Counted from the first letter of the stretch, positions 1 through 11,075 are shown. The stretch: 64,000 bases of DNA from Methylobacterium sp. E-066 (GCF_022829635.1 NZ_JAKSYO010000094.1:37260-101259); one strand, 5' to 3'. The notes: generated by a model from the letters alone, not told the origin. Translations and numbers: made by a program.

Positions 1-716
1 GGCGAGCCCTCGTAGACGTCGGGCGTCCACATGTGGAACGGCACCGCCGCCATCTTGAAGCAGACGCCCGCGGCCAGGAACACGATGCCCAGCACGATGC
101 CCAGCCCGGCATTCTCGTTGAGCGCCGAGACGATGCCGGGGAACGAGACCGTGCCGGTGAAGCCGTAGACCAGGGAGGCGCCGTAGAGCAGCATCCCGGA
201 GGAAAGCGCGCCGAGCACGAAGTACTTGAGGCCGGCCTCGGTCGACTTGGCATTGTCCCGGTGGAAGGCCGCGATCACGTAGGCTGCGAGCGATTGCAGC
301 TCCAGGCCGAGATAGAGGGCGATCAGGTCATTGGCCGAGACCATCACCATCATGCCAATGGTGCAGAGGACGATCAGCACCGGGAACTCGAACCGGTCGA
401 TCTGCTCGCGCTTGAAGAAGTCGTGCGCCAGCAGGATCGTCGCCGCCGAGCCGAGCAGCACCAGCGACTTCATCACCTTGGCGAAGGCGTCCGAGACGAA
501 GGCGCCCGACAGGGTGGTCACCCGGCCGGCGGTCGGCTGTGACAGGACCACGAACAGCGCGAACAGGAGCAGGACCAGGGCGCCGATGCTGACGCTCTCG
601 GCGGAGCGGTCGCCGCGCCAGGCGCCGTAGAGGATCATCAGCAGCACGCCGACGCCGAGGATCAGCTCGGGCAGGAGCGGCGCCAGCGAGGGCAGGACGG
701 AATGGACGGTGGGCAT
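1..716 (-). CDS. nuoN: NADH-quinone oxidoreductase subunit N (partial)
   Basis: Membrane subunit N of complex I, one of the three antiporter-like proton-pumping subunits. The gene enters from the left window edge, so only the first 238 or so codons are present and the C-terminal half is missing. The start is the ATG at 716 (Met-Pro-Thr-Val-His), 10 bases after the nuoM stop. Hydrophobic helices follow, and the family motif MWTPDVYEG lies at the window edge. It is the last nuo gene seen, in the usual M-N order. Identity is secure from motif and position. Confidence 0.93.
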   Translation of the reverse strand, partial: MPTVHSVLPSLAPLLPELILGVGVLLMILYGAWRGDRSAESVSIGALVLLLFALFVVLSQPTAGRVTTLSGAFVSDAFAKVMKSLVLLGSAATILLAHDFFKREQIDRFEFPVLIVLCTIGMMVMVSANDLIALYLGLELQSLAAYVIAAFHRDNAKSTEAGLKYFVLGALSSGMLLYGASLVYGFTGTVSFPGIVSALNENAGLGIVLGIVFLAAGVCFKMAAVPFHMWTPDVYEGS

Positions 717-726
717 CTGTTCCGTC

Positions 727-2259
727 TCAGCGTGGGAGCGGCAGCGCGGCGGCTGCGGTCTGGGTGTTGGCCAGCGCGGCCTTCATGCCGGTCATCAGCG
801 CCTCGGTGGAGGGCGCGAAGACGTCCAGCACCGGGGCCGGATGCACGCCGTAATAGATCGTCAGCACGACCAGCGGCCCCAGGATCAGCTTCTCCCGGAT
901 GTCGAGGTCCAGGATGCCCTGGAGGTTGGGCTTCTCGAGCTTCCCGTAGATTACCCGTGCGTAGAGCCACAGGGCATAGCCGGCCGACAGGATGATGCCG
1001 AAGGTCGAGAAGAACGCGACGTTCGGGTTCGCCTTGAAGGCGCCGAGCATCGACAGGAACTCGCCGACGAAGCCGGAGGTGCCGGGCAGGCCGACATTGG
1101 CCATGGTGAACACCATCATGGCCACCGCGTAGAGCGGCATCCGCTTCACGAGGCCGCCATAGGCGGCGATCTCGCGGGTGTGCATCCGATCGTAGACCAC
1201 GCCGACGCACAGGAAGAGCGCCGACGCCACGATGCCGTGCGAGATCATCAGGAACAGGGCGCCCTGGATGCCCTGCTCGTTCAGGGTGAACAGGCCGAGC
1301 GTCACGAAGCCCATATGAGCGACCGACGAGTAGGCGATCAGCTTCTTGATGTCGGTCTGCATCAGCGCGGTGAGCGAGGTGAAGATGATCGCGATCACCG
1401 AGAGGGCGAAGACCAGGGGGGCGAAATCCTGGCTCGCCACCGGCAGCATCGGCAGGGAGATCCGGATGAAGCCGTAGCCGCCCATCTTCAGCAGGATGCC
1501 CGCCAGGATCACCGAGCCGGCAGTGGGCGCCTCGACGTGGGCGTCGGGCAGCCAGGTATGGACCGGCCACATCGGCATCTTCACCGCGAAGGAGGCGAAG
1601 AAGGCCAGCCACAGCCAGGTCTGCATCTGCACCGGGAAGCGGTATTGCAGGAGGGTCGGGATGTCGGTGGTGCCGGCCTGCCAGTACATCGCCATCACGG
1701 CGAGCAGCATCAGCACCGAGCCGAGCAGGGTGTAGAGGAAGAACTTGAAGCTCGCATAGACCCGGCGCGCTCCGCCCCAGATGCCGATGATCAGGAACAT
1801 CGGGATCAGGCCGGCCTCGAAGAACAGGTAGAACAGCAGCAGGTCGAGGGAGGCGAACACGCCGATCATCGTCGTCTCAAGGACGAGGAAGGCGACGAAA
1901 TACTCCTTCACCCGGACGTGGATCGAGGTCCACGACGCGCCGATGCAGAACGGCATCAGGAAGGTCGTGAGCAGGATCAGCGGCATCGAGAAGCCGTCGA
2001 CGCCGAGCTTGAACCGGATCGTCTCGGCCAGCCACGGATGGCTCTCGACCAGCTGGAAGCTCGACGACGCGGGGTCGTAGCGGCCCCAGGCCACCAGGGA
2101 CAGGACGAAGGTGACGATGGTGGTGGCGAGCGCGGCCCAGCGGCTGTTGCGCGCCACCGACTCGTCGTCGCCCTTCAGGGTGAGGATGAAGGCCGCGCCG
2201 CAGAGCGGGACGATCAGCAGGCCGGAGAGGATGCCGAGGCCGAGCATGTCAGTGAACAC
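727..2259 (-). CDS. nuoM: NADH-quinone oxidoreductase subunit M
   Basis: Antiporter-like, proton-translocating membrane subunit of complex I. The 510 residues match the family length of about 500 and form a series of about 14 hydrophobic helices. Recognisable conserved segments include the ELGLIPMFL-like [16 protein letters not shown] with its key glutamate (near residue 149) and [23 protein letters not shown] (lysine near residue 227), the signature of the NuoL/M/N proton channel. Its start overlaps the end of nuoL by 11 bases, which implies translational coupling. Confidence 0.97.
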   Translation of the reverse strand: MFTDMLGLGILSGLLIVPLCGAAFILTLKGDDESVARNSRWAALATTIVTFVLSLVAWGRYDPASSSFQLVESHPWLAETIRFKLGVDGFSMPLILLTTFLMPFCIGASWTSIHVRVKEYFVAFLVLETTMIGVFASLDLLLFYLFFEAGLIPMFLIIGIWGGARRVYASFKFFLYTLLGSVLMLLAVMAMYWQAGTTDIPTLLQYRFPVQMQTWLWLAFFASFAVKMPMWPVHTWLPDAHVEAPTAGSVILAGILLKMGGYGFIRISLPMLPVASQDFAPLVFALSVIAIIFTSLTALMQTDIKKLIAYSSVAHMGFVTLGLFTLNEQGIQGALFLMISHGIVASALFLCVGVVYDRMHTREIAAYGGLVKRMPLYAVAMMVFTMANVGLPGTSGFVGEFLSMLGAFKANPNVAFFSTFGIILSAGYALWLYARVIYGKLEKPNLQGILDLDIREKLILGPLVVLTIYYGVHPAPVLDVFAPSTEALMTGMKAALANTQTAAAALPLPR

Positions 2260-4372
2260 CCTTGGGCAGGCCGGCCATCAGGTACCAGCTGATCAGGCCA
2301 GCGACGCCGATGAGCATGACGAAGGCGTAGTGGTAGACGTAGCCCGTCTGCAGGCGGACTACCCCGCGGGTCACGTCGACGACGCGCGCCGCGATGCCGT
2401 TGGGGCCGAGCCCGTCGATGATCTTGCCGTCGCCCTGCTTCCAGAGGAACAGGCCGAAATCCTTGGCCGGACGCACGAAGATCCTGTCGTAGAGCTCGTC
2501 GAAGTACCACTTGTTGAGCAGGAACCGGTACAGCGACGGCTGCTGCGCGGCGAGCGCACCGGGCAGTTCCGGGCGGCGGATATACATCCAGAACGCCAGG
2601 ACGAAGCCGAGGATCAGCATGATCAGCGGCGCATAGGACACCAGGGCCGGGACCTCGTGGATCTCGTGCATGATGTGATTCTCGGGGCCGTGCGCCAGGG
2701 CATGGCCCCAGAACGCGTCCATGCCGGACCCGATGAAGCGGTCGTGGAAGATGATCCCGGCAAACAGCGCGCCGAAGGCCAGCACCGCCAGCGGGATGGT
2801 CATGACCAGCGGGCTCTCGTGAGGCGTGTGGTCGCCGTGATGGCCGTGCCCGTGATGGTCGTCCGCGACGAGGTCGCTCTTGTGGGCCGGCTCGACGTCG
2901 TGGCCGCGATCGTCGTGGGCCACGCCCTCGGTGTGGCCCGGGGCGCCGTCGGCCTCGTGGGCCAGGGCGGCATGGGCGGTGCCCGCATGGGCGACTGCCG
3001 GAGCGGCGTGGTCATCATGCGCCGCATGGACGCCCCAGCGGGCCGGACCCTCGAAGGTCATGAAGAACAGGCGCCAGGAGTAGAACGAGGTGAAGAACGC
3101 CGCCACCACGGTGCACAGGAAGGCCAGCGTGTGCCCGGGCCGGGTCGAGGCGTAGGCGGCCTCGATGATCGCGTCCTTCGAGTAGTAGCCGGCCGTGTAC
3201 GGGAAGCCGATCAGCGCGAGGGAGCCGATCGCCATCATGGCGCAGGTGAACGGGATGTGGGAGCGCAGGCCGCCCATGTTCCGCATGTCCTGCTCGTGGT
3301 GCATCGCGTGGATGACCGAGCCGGCGCCGAGGAACAGCAGCGCCTTGAAGAAGGCGTGGGTGAACAGGTGGAACACGCCGGCCGAGTAGGCGCCGACGCC
3401 GAGCGCTACGAACATGTAGCCGAGCTGCGAGCAGGTCGAGTAGGCGATCACCCGCTTGATGTCGTTCTGCACCAGCCCGATCGTGGCCGCGAAGAAGGCC
3501 GTGATGCCCCCGATCACCGTGACGACGATCAGCGCGTTCGGCGCCTCCTCGAACAGCGGCGACAGCCGGGCGACCATGAACACGCCGGCGGTCACCATGG
3601 TGGCGGCGTGGATCAGCGCCGAGACCGGGGTCGGTCCCTCCATGGCGTCCGGCAGCCAGGTGTGCAGCAGGAACTGCGCCGACTTGCCCATGGCGCCCAT
3701 GAACAGCAGCAGGCAGGCCAGCGTCAGGGCGTTCCAATCGTAGCCGAGGAAGTGGAAGCTCAGGGTCTTGAGCGTGTCGACCTTGGAGAAGATCGCGTCG
3801 AACGCCACCGAGCCGGTCAGCACGAAGACCAGGAAGATGCCGAGCGAGAAGCCGAAATCGCCGACTCGATTGACGATGAACGCCTTCATGGCGGCGGCGT
3901 TGGCCGAGGGCTTCTCGTACCAGAAGCCGATCAGCAGGTAGGAGGCGAGGCCGACGCCCTCCCAGCCGAAGAACATCTGCACGAGGTTGTCGGCGGTCAC
4001 CAGCATCAGCATGGCGAAGGTGAACAGCGACAGGTAGGCGAAGAACCGCGGCCGGTGCGGATCCTCGTGCATGTAGCCGACGGAGTAGAGGTGGACGAGG
4101 GTCGAGACCGTGGTGACGACCACGAGCATCACCCGGGTCAGCGCGTCGACCTTGAAGGCCCAGTCGACCTGGAGGTCACCGGCCGAGAACCAGGATGCGA
4201 CCTGCACCCGTTCGGCGTGGCCGCCCTCGAGGAACACGCCCCAGGCGATCAGGGCCGTGAAGGCCAGGAACGCGGTGGTGATGTACTCGCAGGCCCGGGC
4301 CCCGATGTACCGGCCGAACAGGCCGGCGATCAGGAAGCCGATCAGCGGGAAGAAGACGATCGCGTGATACAT
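2249..4372 (-). CDS. nuoL: NADH-quinone oxidoreductase subunit L with His-rich insertion
   Basis: Largest antiporter-like membrane subunit of complex I, carrying the long lateral helix. At 707 residues it is longer than the usual 610-660. Family segments are visible: [52 protein letters not shown] and the [15 protein letters not shown] region. The extra length is largely a hydrophilic loop at about residues 450-522, very rich in His, Asp and Ala and ending with clusters such as [10 protein letters not shown]. It falls between the main antiporter core and the C-terminal helices. Function of the loop is unknown; metal binding or a flexible linker are both possible. Confidence 0.96.
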   Translation of the reverse strand: MYHAIVFFPLIGFLIAGLFGRYIGARACEYITTAFLAFTALIAWGVFLEGGHAERVQVASWFSAGDLQVDWAFKVDALTRVMLVVVTTVSTLVHLYSVGYMHEDPHRPRFFAYLSLFTFAMLMLVTADNLVQMFFGWEGVGLASYLLIGFWYEKPSANAAAMKAFIVNRVGDFGFSLGIFLVFVLTGSVAFDAIFSKVDTLKTLSFHFLGYDWNALTLACLLLFMGAMGKSAQFLLHTWLPDAMEGPTPVSALIHAATMVTAGVFMVARLSPLFEEAPNALIVVTVIGGITAFFAATIGLVQNDIKRVIAYSTCSQLGYMFVALGVGAYSAGVFHLFTHAFFKALLFLGAGSVIHAMHHEQDMRNMGGLRSHIPFTCAMMAIGSLALIGFPYTAGYYSKDAIIEAAYASTRPGHTLAFLCTVVAAFFTSFYSWRLFFMTFEGPARWGVHAAHDDHAAPAVAHAGTAHAALAHEADGAPGHTEGVAHDDRGHDVEPAHKSDLVADDHHGHGHHGDHTPHESPLVMTIPLAVLAFGALFAGIIFHDRFIGSGMDAFWGHALAHGPENHIMHEIHEVPALVSYAPLIMLILGFVLAFWMYIRRPELPGALAAQQPSLYRFLLNKWYFDELYDRIFVRPAKDFGLFLWKQGDGKIIDGLGPNGIAARVVDVTRGVVRLQTGYVYHYAFVMLIGVAGLISWYLMAGLPKGVH

Positions 4373-4481
4373 CGCTCTCTTGCAGTCCGTCCTCCGGGCC
4401 GACCGCTAGGCGGCGTCCGGATTGTCACTCGGGGCCCATGAACGCGGGGCCGCGAACTCGGGTCGCGTGAAGAAGGGCGCC

Positions 4482-4787
4482 TTAGCCCTTCATCATGCTC
4501 ACGTCCTCGACCGCGATGGTGCCGCGGTTGCGGAAGAAGACCACGAGGATGGCGAGGCCGATCGCCGATTCGGCGGCCGCGACGGTCAGCACGAACAGGG
4601 CGAAAACCTGTCCGGTGATGTCGTTCAGCTGCGTCGAGAAGGCGACCAGATTGATGTTGACCGCGAGCAGGATCAGCTCGATCGACATCAGGATGACGAT
4701 GACGTTCTTGCGGTTGATGAAGATCCCGAGCACGCCGAGCGTGAACAGGATCGCCGCGACGGTGAGGTAGTGGCTCAGGCCGATCAT
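4482..4787 (-). CDS. nuoK: NADH-quinone oxidoreductase subunit K
   Basis: Small three-helix membrane subunit of complex I, equivalent to mitochondrial ND4L. The 101 residues are the normal length. Conserved membrane glutamates are present in the segments [14 protein letters not shown] and [13 protein letters not shown], which belong to the proton path next to NuoJ and NuoA. It lies 22 bases after nuoJ. A 109-base gap separates it from nuoL, the widest gap in this part of the operon apart from nuoI-nuoJ. Confidence 0.97.
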   Translation of the reverse strand: MIGLSHYLTVAAILFTLGVLGIFINRKNVIVILMSIELILLAVNINLVAFSTQLNDITGQVFALFVLTVAAAESAIGLAILVVFFRNRGTIAVEDVSMMKG

Positions 4788-4809
4788 CGTTCGAGTCCTT
4801 CGGCGGGCA

Positions 4810-5430
4810 TCAGACCTCGACGCCCTGGCGGGAGGGCACCTTGCGGGTCTCCACCGCCATGCTCTGGGTGCGGGCGTTCTGGACCGAGATGTTCTGGCGC
4901 TTGACGCCCGGGCGGTCGCGCAGGGTCAGCACGATGGCGCCGATCATCGCGACCAGCAGGATCAGGCCGGCAAGCTGGAAGAAGTAGACGTAATCCGTGT
5001 AGAGCACCCGGCCGAGCGCCTGGGCGTTGGTGAGGTTCTCCGCCGCCGCGACGTTGCTGAGCGGCGCCTGAACAAGGTTCGGATCGATGGTCCAGGAGCC
5101 GACCACGAGCAGCAGCTCCACCAGGAAGATCGCCCCGATCAACCCGCCAACCGGCAGGTATTGCTGGAAGCCCTGGCGCAACTCGGCGAAGTCCACGTCG
5201 AGCATCATCACGACGAACAGGAACAACACCGCGACCGCGCCGACATAGACGACGACCAGGATCATCGCCAGGAACTCGGCGCCCATCAGGACGAACAGCC
5301 CGGCGGCGTTCACGAAGGCGAGAATCAGGAACAGCACTGAGGCGACGGGATTGCGCGAGGCGATCACCATGAAGCCCGACGCGACCGTGACGCTCGCGAA
5401 CAGGTAGAAGAAGGCGGCTGCTGCGGTCAT
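4810..5430 (-). CDS. nuoJ: NADH-quinone oxidoreductase subunit J
   Basis: Membrane subunit J (ND6 equivalent) of complex I. I take the ATG at 5430 ([11 protein letters not shown]) as start because the family begins just there; an upstream extension of 33 codons is Arg/Pro rich and unlike the family. This gives 206 residues, the usual length. The sequence [20 protein letters not shown] is the conserved third helix with its pi-bulge. It is separated from nuoI by 220 bases that hold a strong hairpin. Confidence 0.95.
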   Translation of the reverse strand: MTAAAAFFYLFASVTVASGFMVIASRNPVASVLFLILAFVNAAGLFVLMGAEFLAMILVVVYVGAVAVLFLFVVMMLDVDFAELRQGFQQYLPVGGLIGAIFLVELLLVVGSWTIDPNLVQAPLSNVAAAENLTNAQALGRVLYTDYVYFFQLAGLILLVAMIGAIVLTLRDRPGVKRQNISVQNARTQSMAVETRKVPSRQGVEV

Positions 5431-5551
5431 GCGCTCGTCGGGATCGGCCGCCGAAGCGGCCCCTTCTGCCTTGCGTGGAAACGGGCCGCAGCGGGCGGCC
5501 CGTCTATAGAACCCGGTCGGCGGGGGCACAACAGCGCCCCCGTCATCCCTC

Positions 5552-5592
5552 TAGCGCATCACCCCGGGCAACGGAACCGGGATGATGCGCTA
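5552..5592 (-). repeat. Intercistronic palindrome between nuoI and nuoJ
   Basis: Two 16-base arms (5552-5567 and 5577-5592) begin TAGCGCATCA and end TGATGCGCTA, with a 9-base loop. In the minus-strand transcript the single non-Watson-Crick position becomes a U-G pair, so the RNA arm pairs fully; in the plus orientation it would be a C-A mismatch. This fits selection, or at least compatibility, as an RNA hairpin within the nuo mRNA. There is no U tract, so a full terminator is unlikely. A mRNA stabiliser or attenuator is an inference. Confidence 0.75.
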
Positions 5593-5650
5593 TCCCTTTG
5601 CTTTGCATCGTCTTTTCCGAAAGCCGGCAACCACCTCTCGGAACGATGCC

Positions 5651-6139
5651 CTAGCGATACGGCGCATCCATCGCGATGTTGCGCGCGATCTCGCGCTCCC
5701 AGCGGTCGCCGTTCAAGAGAAGCTTCTGCTTGTCGTAGAGCAGCTCCTCGCGGGTCTCGACCGAGAATTCGAAGTTCGGCCCCTCGACGATGGCGTCCAC
5801 CGGGCAGGCCTCCTGGCACATGCCGCAATAGATGCACTTCACCATGTCGATGTCGTAACGGGTGGTGCGGCGCGTGCCGTCGTTGCGGCGCGGGCCCGCC
5901 TCGATGGTGATCGCCTGGGCCGGGCAGATCGCCTCGCAGAGCTTGCAGGCGATGCACCGCTCCTCGCCGTTGGGATAGCGGCGCAGGGCATGCTCTCCCC
6001 GGAAGCGCGGGCCGCGATGGCCCATCTCGAAGGGATAGTTGATCGTTGCCTTCGGCTTGAAGAAGTAGCGCATGCCGAGGATCATCCCCGATACGAACTC
6101 CTTCAAGAGAAGACTCTTGGCAACCTGATCCAGCTTCAT
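5651..6139 (-). CDS. nuoI: NADH-quinone oxidoreductase subunit I
   Basis: Peripheral-arm subunit (TYKY/PSST-side ferredoxin) of complex I, carrying two tetranuclear iron-sulfur clusters, N6a and N6b. Two classical motifs are seen: [12 protein letters not shown] at about residues 60-71 and [12 protein letters not shown] at about 99-110. The 162 residues match the alphaproteobacterial length. The gene follows nuoH by 25 bases. The second motif carries the usual following Pro-Val-Asp-Ala-Ile. No anomaly apart from the large gap to nuoJ downstream. Confidence 0.97.
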   Translation of the reverse strand: MKLDQVAKSLLLKEFVSGMILGMRYFFKPKATINYPFEMGHRGPRFRGEHALRRYPNGEERCIACKLCEAICPAQAITIEAGPRRNDGTRRTTRYDIDMVKCIYCGMCQEACPVDAIVEGPNFEFSVETREELLYDKQKLLLNGDRWEREIARNIAMDAPYR

Positions 6140-6164
6140 GCCGTGATCTCCGGATTTCGTTGGA

Positions 6165-7187
6165 TCACGCGCCCGGGGCCAGGCCGGTGAGCTTCAACAC
6201 GAAGGCCACGACCACCACCGAGACGAGCGAAATGGGCAAAAACACTTTCCAGCCGAGGCGCATGAGCTGATCGTAGCGGTAGCGCGGCACGATGGATTTC
6301 ACCATCGCGAACAGGAAGAACAGGAAGCTGGCCTTCAGGATGAACCAGATCACGCCCGGCACCCAGGTGAACGGCGCGAACGGGATCGGCGACAGCCAGC
6401 CGCCCAGGAACAGCACGGTGCCGAGCGCGCACATGCTCATGATGGCGACGTACTCGCCGAGCATGAACAGCAGATAGGGTGTCGAGGAGTATTCCACCAT
6501 GTAGCCGGCCACCAGCTCCGACTCGGCCTCCGGCAGGTCGAAGGGCGGGCGGTTGGTCTCGGCCAGCGCCGAGATGAAGAACACCACGAACATCGGGAAC
6601 AGCCACAGCCAGTACCAGCCGAACAAGCCGAGGCTGGTGTCCTGCGCCATCACGATGCGCGAGAGGTTCAGCGAGCCGGCGCAGAGCAGCACGCAGATGA
6701 TCACGAAGCCGAGCGAAACCTCGTAGGAGATCATCTGCGCCGCCGAGCGGAGCGCGCCCAGGAAGGCGTATTTCGAGTTCGACGCCCAGCCGCCCATGAT
6801 GACGCCGTAGACGCCGAGCGACGAGATCGCGAAGATGTAGGTGATGCCGACATTGATGTCGGCGATCGCCCAGCCATCGGCCAGCGGGATCACCGCCCAG
6901 CTCGACAGGGCCAGCATCGCGAAGACCAGCGGCGCCAGCAGGTAGATCGCCTTGTTGGCGCCCGCCGGGATCACCGGCTCCTTCAGGACGAACTTGAGCA
7001 GGTCGGCGAAGGATTGCAGCAGCCCGAACGGCCCGACCACGTTGGGCCCGCGCCGGAGCTGCACCGCCGCCCAGATCTTCCGGTCGGCGAGCAGCGCGTA
7101 GGCGATGAAGACGAGCAGCGCCGAGAGCAGCACGAAGCTCTTCAGCACGATCAGGAGAACGGTCCCGAGGATTTCGAGCGAGGTCAT
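6165..7187 (-). CDS. nuoH: NADH-quinone oxidoreductase subunit H
   Basis: Membrane subunit H (ND1), which forms the quinone-binding pocket at the junction with the hydrophilic arm. The 340 residues and about eight hydrophobic helices are typical. Conserved loop segments are visible: [20 protein letters not shown] near residue 40, [13 protein letters not shown], and [20 protein letters not shown] with the glutamate series expected in the quinone chamber entrance. It lies 10 bases after nuoG, in standard order. Confidence 0.97.
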   Translation of the reverse strand: MTSLEILGTVLLIVLKSFVLLSALLVFIAYALLADRKIWAAVQLRRGPNVVGPFGLLQSFADLLKFVLKEPVIPAGANKAIYLLAPLVFAMLALSSWAVIPLADGWAIADINVGITYIFAISSLGVYGVIMGGWASNSKYAFLGALRSAAQMISYEVSLGFVIICVLLCAGSLNLSRIVMAQDTSLGLFGWYWLWLFPMFVVFFISALAETNRPPFDLPEAESELVAGYMVEYSSTPYLLFMLGEYVAIMSMCALGTVLFLGGWLSPIPFAPFTWVPGVIWFILKASFLFFLFAMVKSIVPRYRYDQLMRLGWKVFLPISLVSVVVVAFVLKLTGLAPGA

Positions 7188-7197
7188 CGTGAGATCC

Positions 7198-9279
7198 CTA
7201 CTCTGCCGCCGCGAGCGGCCGCGACTCGGCGGCGCGCTCGCGGGCGAGGCGCGAGCACTCGGCCAGCACCCGCGAGGCGCGGGCGATGGGGTTGGTGAGG
7301 TAGAAGTCGGTCACCGGGGAGGCGAAGGCGGGGCCATTGGTAGCGCCGCCGAGGCCCGCCAGCCGATCCACGGCCGCCGCGACATCGCCGGTCTCCACGG
7401 TGCCGACCGCCGCGAAATGCGGGTGGGCGGCGTAGAGGGCCCGGCGCAGCGCAGTGAGCGAATCGAACGGCAGGCGTTGGCCCAGAACGTCCGACAGGGC
7501 GCGCAGGATCGCCCAATCCTCACGGGCATCCCCCGGCGGGAAGCCGGCGCGGTTGCCCATCTGCACCCGGCCTTCCGTGTTCACCCAGGTCGCGGACTTC
7601 TCGGTATAGGCCGCGCCCGGCAGGATCACGTCCGCCCGGGAGGCGCCGCGGTCGCCATGGGTGCCCTGGTAGATCACGAAGGCGCCCGGCGCCACGTCGT
7701 GCTCGTCGGCGCCGAGATTGAACAGCACGTCGACGCCGCCGGCCGCCAGCATGGCCGGGAAGCCGAGGCCGCCCTCCCCCGGCACGAAGCCGAGATCGAG
7801 GGCGCCGACCCGGGCCGCGGCCGTGTGCAGAACGCCGAAGCCGTTCCACTCGGGGCCGATCGCACCGATCTCCTTGGCGAGCGCTGCCGCCGCCGCCAGG
7901 ATGCCGGGCTCGACGTTGGCGCCGACGATGACCAGCGGCGCCTTCGCGGCCTTGAGGGTCTCGAGGAAGCTGTGCTCGCCGCGGGCGAGGCCCGCCAGTG
8001 ATTCGGGGCCGGCGCCGATGTAGTGGCTCGGATAGGTCAGGTCGACCGGCTCGCCGATCACCCCGACCGCGAGCGGGCCCATGCGCCAGCGCTTGCGGAT
8101 CCGGACGTTGAGGAGCGAGGCCTCGGTGCGCGGGTTGGCGCCGACGATCAGGATCGCGTCCGCGGCCTCGATGCCCGGGATGGTCGGGTTGAACAGGTAG
8201 GAGGCGCGGCCGAGCGTCGGATCGAGCCCGGTCTCGGTCTGCCGGCAATCGAGGTTGGGCGTGCCCAGCGCGCGCATCAGCTCGCGCAGGGCAAAGATCT
8301 CCTCGACGCCCGCGAGGTCGCCGACCACGGCGCCGATGCGCTTGGGATCGGTCGCCTTCACCTTGGCGGCGATGGCCTGGAACGCCTCGCCCCAGGAGGC
8401 GGGCCGCAGCCGGCCGTTCTCGCGCAGGTACGGGCGGTCGAGGCGCTGCATCCGCAAGCCATCGACATGGTAGCGGGTCTTGTCGGAGATCCACTCCTCG
8501 TTGATCTCTTCGCTGACCCGCGGCTCGATCTGCATCACCTCGCGGCCGCGGGTGTCGATGCGGATCGACGAGCCGACCGCGTCCATCACGTCGACCGATT
8601 CGGTCTTGTTCAGCTCCCAGGGCCGGACGTTGTAGCTCTGCGGCCTGTGCACCAGGGCGCCCACCGGGCAGAGGTCGGCGACGTTGCCCTGGAGCTCCGA
8701 GGCCATGGACTGCTCGAGGTAGCTGGTGATTTCCATGTCCTCGCCGCGGCCGATGGCGCCGAGGTCGGGCACGCCCGCCACCTCCGCCAGGAAGCGCACG
8801 CAGCGAGTGCAGTGGATGCAGCGGTTCATCGCGGTCCGCACCAGCGGGCCGATATGCTTCTCCTCGACTGCGCGCTTGTTCTCCTGGTAGCGGGTCGAAT
8901 CGACCCCGTAGGCCATCGCCTGGTCCTGTAGGTCGCAATGGCCGCCCTGGTCGCAGATCGGGCAATCGAGCGGGTGGTTGATGAGGAGGAACTCCATCAC
9001 CCCTTCCCGGGCCTTCTTGGTCAGGCCGGAGCGGGTCAGCACCTCCGGCGGCTCGCCGTTCGGGCCGGGGCGGCAATCCTTCACCGCGTAAGCGCAGCTC
9101 GCCACCGGCTTGGGCGCACCCTTCAGCTCCACCAGGCACATCCGGCAATTGCCGGCGATCGACAGGCGCTCGTGGAAGCAGAAGCGCGGGATCTCGGCCC
9201 CCGCGGCCTCGCAGGCCTGGAGCAGCGTGTATTCGGCCGGAACCTCGACCTCGGTGCCGTCGACGAGGATTTTTGTCAT
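7198..9279 (-). CDS. nuoG: NADH-quinone oxidoreductase subunit G
   Basis: Large peripheral subunit of complex I, 693 residues. The N-terminal 2Fe-2S ferredoxin-like domain shows [15 protein letters not shown] (cluster N1b). Next come the His/Cys ligands of N5 and the [13 protein letters not shown] region, then a [10 protein letters not shown] 4Fe-4S site (N4). The remainder is the molybdopterin-oxidoreductase-like domain, which holds no molybdenum in NuoG. The length suits the short alphaproteobacterial form. It starts 10 bases after the small coiled-coil gene at 9290-9499, so transcription and probably translation are linked. Confidence 0.97.
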   Translation of the reverse strand: MTKILVDGTEVEVPAEYTLLQACEAAGAEIPRFCFHERLSIAGNCRMCLVELKGAPKPVASCAYAVKDCRPGPNGEPPEVLTRSGLTKKAREGVMEFLLINHPLDCPICDQGGHCDLQDQAMAYGVDSTRYQENKRAVEEKHIGPLVRTAMNRCIHCTRCVRFLAEVAGVPDLGAIGRGEDMEITSYLEQSMASELQGNVADLCPVGALVHRPQSYNVRPWELNKTESVDVMDAVGSSIRIDTRGREVMQIEPRVSEEINEEWISDKTRYHVDGLRMQRLDRPYLRENGRLRPASWGEAFQAIAAKVKATDPKRIGAVVGDLAGVEEIFALRELMRALGTPNLDCRQTETGLDPTLGRASYLFNPTIPGIEAADAILIVGANPRTEASLLNVRIRKRWRMGPLAVGVIGEPVDLTYPSHYIGAGPESLAGLARGEHSFLETLKAAKAPLVIVGANVEPGILAAAAALAKEIGAIGPEWNGFGVLHTAAARVGALDLGFVPGEGGLGFPAMLAAGGVDVLFNLGADEHDVAPGAFVIYQGTHGDRGASRADVILPGAAYTEKSATWVNTEGRVQMGNRAGFPPGDAREDWAILRALSDVLGQRLPFDSLTALRRALYAAHPHFAAVGTVETGDVAAAVDRLAGLGGATNGPAFASPVTDFYLTNPIARASRVLAECSRLARERAAESRPLAAAE

Positions 9280-9289
9280 CGGTGCAATC

Positions 9290-9499
9290 TCAGTGCGGGG
9301 CGTCGGCCAGATCGAGGCGCCGCTCGATGCGCTCGATGCGAAGCTCGACCCTGTCGATCCGCCGGTGAACGCCGGCCAGGTTTTCCTCGACCGCGGCCAT
9401 GCGGCCCTTCAATTCGCGGACATCGTCGCTCAGGCGATCGACCTTCTCGTCGATGCGCCGCAGATAGACGAGCATCAGGTTGTCCGGCTGGCTCGTCAT
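9290..9499 (-). CDS. Small coiled-coil protein inside nuo operon (first copy)
   Basis: A 69-residue acidic/basic heptad-rich protein with no cysteine, no membrane segment and no signal peptide. After a short start (MTSQPDNLMLVYLRRID) almost the whole chain is predicted coiled coil, ending IERIERRLDLADAPH. It sits 4 bases after nuoF and 10 bases before nuoG, so it must be cotranscribed with complex I. The ending closely resembles that of the second copy ([12 protein letters not shown]) between nuoE and nuoF. I know of no complex I subunit or assembly factor like it. Small proteins of this general type seem to occur at scattered sites in Rhizobiales; function unknown. Confidence 0.85.
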   Translation of the reverse strand: MTSQPDNLMLVYLRRIDEKVDRLSDDVRELKGRMAAVEENLAGVHRRIDRVELRIERIERRLDLADAPH

Positions 9500-9503
9500 C
9501 GGC

Positions 9504-10805
9504 CTACTCTGCGGCCATCGGGATCGGGTCGGGATGCGGGTTGGCCGTGTAGCGGTCGATCCGCTTCTCGATCTCGGGGCGGAAGTGCTTGATCAGGCCC
9601 TGGATCGGCCACGCCGCCGCGTCGCCGAGCGCGCAGATCGTATGACCCTCAATCTGCTTGGTGACCTCGAACAGCATATCGATCTCGCGCTTCTGCGCCC
9701 GGCCCTCGGCCATGCGCAGCATCACGCGCCACATCCAGCCGGTGCCCTCCCGGCAGGGCGTGCACTGGCCGCACGACTCGTGCTTGTAGAAGTATGAGAT
9801 GCGGGCGATCGCCGCGACGATGTCGGTGGACTTGTCCAGCACGATCACCGCCGCCGTGCCGAGGCCGGAGCCGAGGCCGCGCAGGGTGTCGAAATCCATC
9901 TTGGCGTCGATGATCTGGTCGGCCGGCACCAGCGGCACCGAGGAGCCGCCCGGGATCGAGCAGAGCAGGTTGTCCCAGCCGCCGCGCATGCCGCCGCAAT
10001 GTCGGTCGACCAGCTCGCGGAAGGTGATGCCCAGCTCCGCCTCGACGTTGCACGGCTTGTTGACGTGCCCCGAGACGCAGAACAGCTTGGTGCCGGTGTT
10101 GTTCTTGCCGCCGAGCCCGGCGAACCAAGCGCCGCCCCGGCGCAGGATCGTGCCGGCCACCGCGATCGACTCGACGTTGTTGACCGTCGTGGGGCAGCCG
10201 TAGAGGCCCATATTGGCCGGGAAGGGCGGCTTGAGCCGCGGCATGCCCTTCTTGCCTTCGAGGCTCTCGATCAGCGCCGTCTCTTCGCCGCAGATATAGG
10301 CGCCGGCGCCGTGGTGGACGTAGATGTCGAAGGGAAAGTCGTGCACGTTCGACTGGCCGACGAGACGGGCCTCGTAGGCCTCGTCCACCGCCCGCTGCAG
10401 GGCGTGCTTCTCGGCCACGTACTCGCCGCGGATGTAAATGTAGCAGGCATGCGCGCCCATGGCGAAGCAGGCCAGCATGCAGCCCTCGATCAGGAGATGC
10501 GGGTCGTGCCGCATGATCTCCCGATCCTTGCAGGTGCCCGGCTCCGATTCGTCGGCGTTGACGACGAGGTAGTGCGGGCGCCCGTCGGACTTCTTGGGCA
10601 TGAACGACCACTTGAGGCCGGTGGGGAAGCCCGCGCCGCCGCGGCCGCGCAGGCCCGACGCCTTCATCTCCTCGATGATCCAGTCGCGGCCCTGCTCCAG
10701 GAGGAACTTGGTCCCGTCCCACGCGCCGCGCTGCTTGGCAGCCTCCAGGCCCGGCGAATGCAGGCCGTAGAGGTTGGTGAAGATGCGATCCTGATCTGCG
10801 AGCAT
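9504..10805 (-). CDS. nuoF: NADH-quinone oxidoreductase subunit F
   Basis: NADH-binding, FMN-containing subunit of complex I, the entry point for electrons. I take the ATG at 10805 ([14 protein letters not shown]), giving 433 residues, because this is the family N-terminus; the longer frame adds 26 Ser/Arg-rich residues. The Gly-rich nucleotide segment [13 protein letters not shown], the [15 protein letters not shown] region and the N3 cluster motif [14 protein letters not shown] with a later HTICALGD cysteine are all present. It is flanked on both sides by the small coiled-coil genes. Confidence 0.97.
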   Translation of the reverse strand: MLADQDRIFTNLYGLHSPGLEAAKQRGAWDGTKFLLEQGRDWIIEEMKASGLRGRGGAGFPTGLKWSFMPKKSDGRPHYLVVNADESEPGTCKDREIMRHDPHLLIEGCMLACFAMGAHACYIYIRGEYVAEKHALQRAVDEAYEARLVGQSNVHDFPFDIYVHHGAGAYICGEETALIESLEGKKGMPRLKPPFPANMGLYGCPTTVNNVESIAVAGTILRRGGAWFAGLGGKNNTGTKLFCVSGHVNKPCNVEAELGITFRELVDRHCGGMRGGWDNLLCSIPGGSSVPLVPADQIIDAKMDFDTLRGLGSGLGTAAVIVLDKSTDIVAAIARISYFYKHESCGQCTPCREGTGWMWRVMLRMAEGRAQKREIDMLFEVTKQIEGHTICALGDAAAWPIQGLIKHFRPEIEKRIDRYTANPHPDPIPMAAE

Positions 10806-10815
10806 GAGCTGTCTC

Positions 10816-11070
10816 TTAGCGGACCGGAGTGTCGATGATGTCGAGGCGGCGCTCGATCCGGGCGAGTCGCGAGTCGAGGGCACCGAACGCTTCGTAGAGG
10901 TTGCCGATATCGGTCTGCACGGCGTTCATCTGCACCTGCTGGGCCTGCTGGTTACCGCGCACGCCCTTCAGCTCGCCACGCACCTCGCGCAGACCGTCGT
11001 CCAGAGTCCCGAGGCGCGTCTGCACTGCTTTCAGTACCTCGTAGATCAGTTCGTTCGTCACCTCGGCCAT
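10816..11070 (-). CDS. Small coiled-coil protein inside nuo operon (second copy)
   Basis: An 84-residue heptad-rich protein starting [17 protein letters not shown] and ending [17 protein letters not shown]. There are no cysteines and no membrane segment. It follows nuoE by 5 bases and precedes nuoF by 10 bases, the same spacing that the first copy has from nuoG. Shared features with the 9290-9499 protein are a short N-terminal helix, an [12 protein letters not shown] / LSDDVRELKGRM block and the C-terminal RIERRLD-x-x-D-x-P. I therefore treat them as paralogues. No function can be assigned from sequence. Confidence 0.85.
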   Translation of the reverse strand: MAEVTNELIYEVLKAVQTRLGTLDDGLREVRGELKGVRGNQQAQQVQMNAVQTDIGNLYEAFGALDSRLARIERRLDIIDTPVR

Positions 11071-11075
11071 CGCGG

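Noticed and set aside
2111..4441. 776-codon open frame on the plus strand opposite nuoL
   Set aside because: It is antisense to nuoL, Arg/Glu/His-rich and has no fold pattern; long shadow frames are expected at this GC content.
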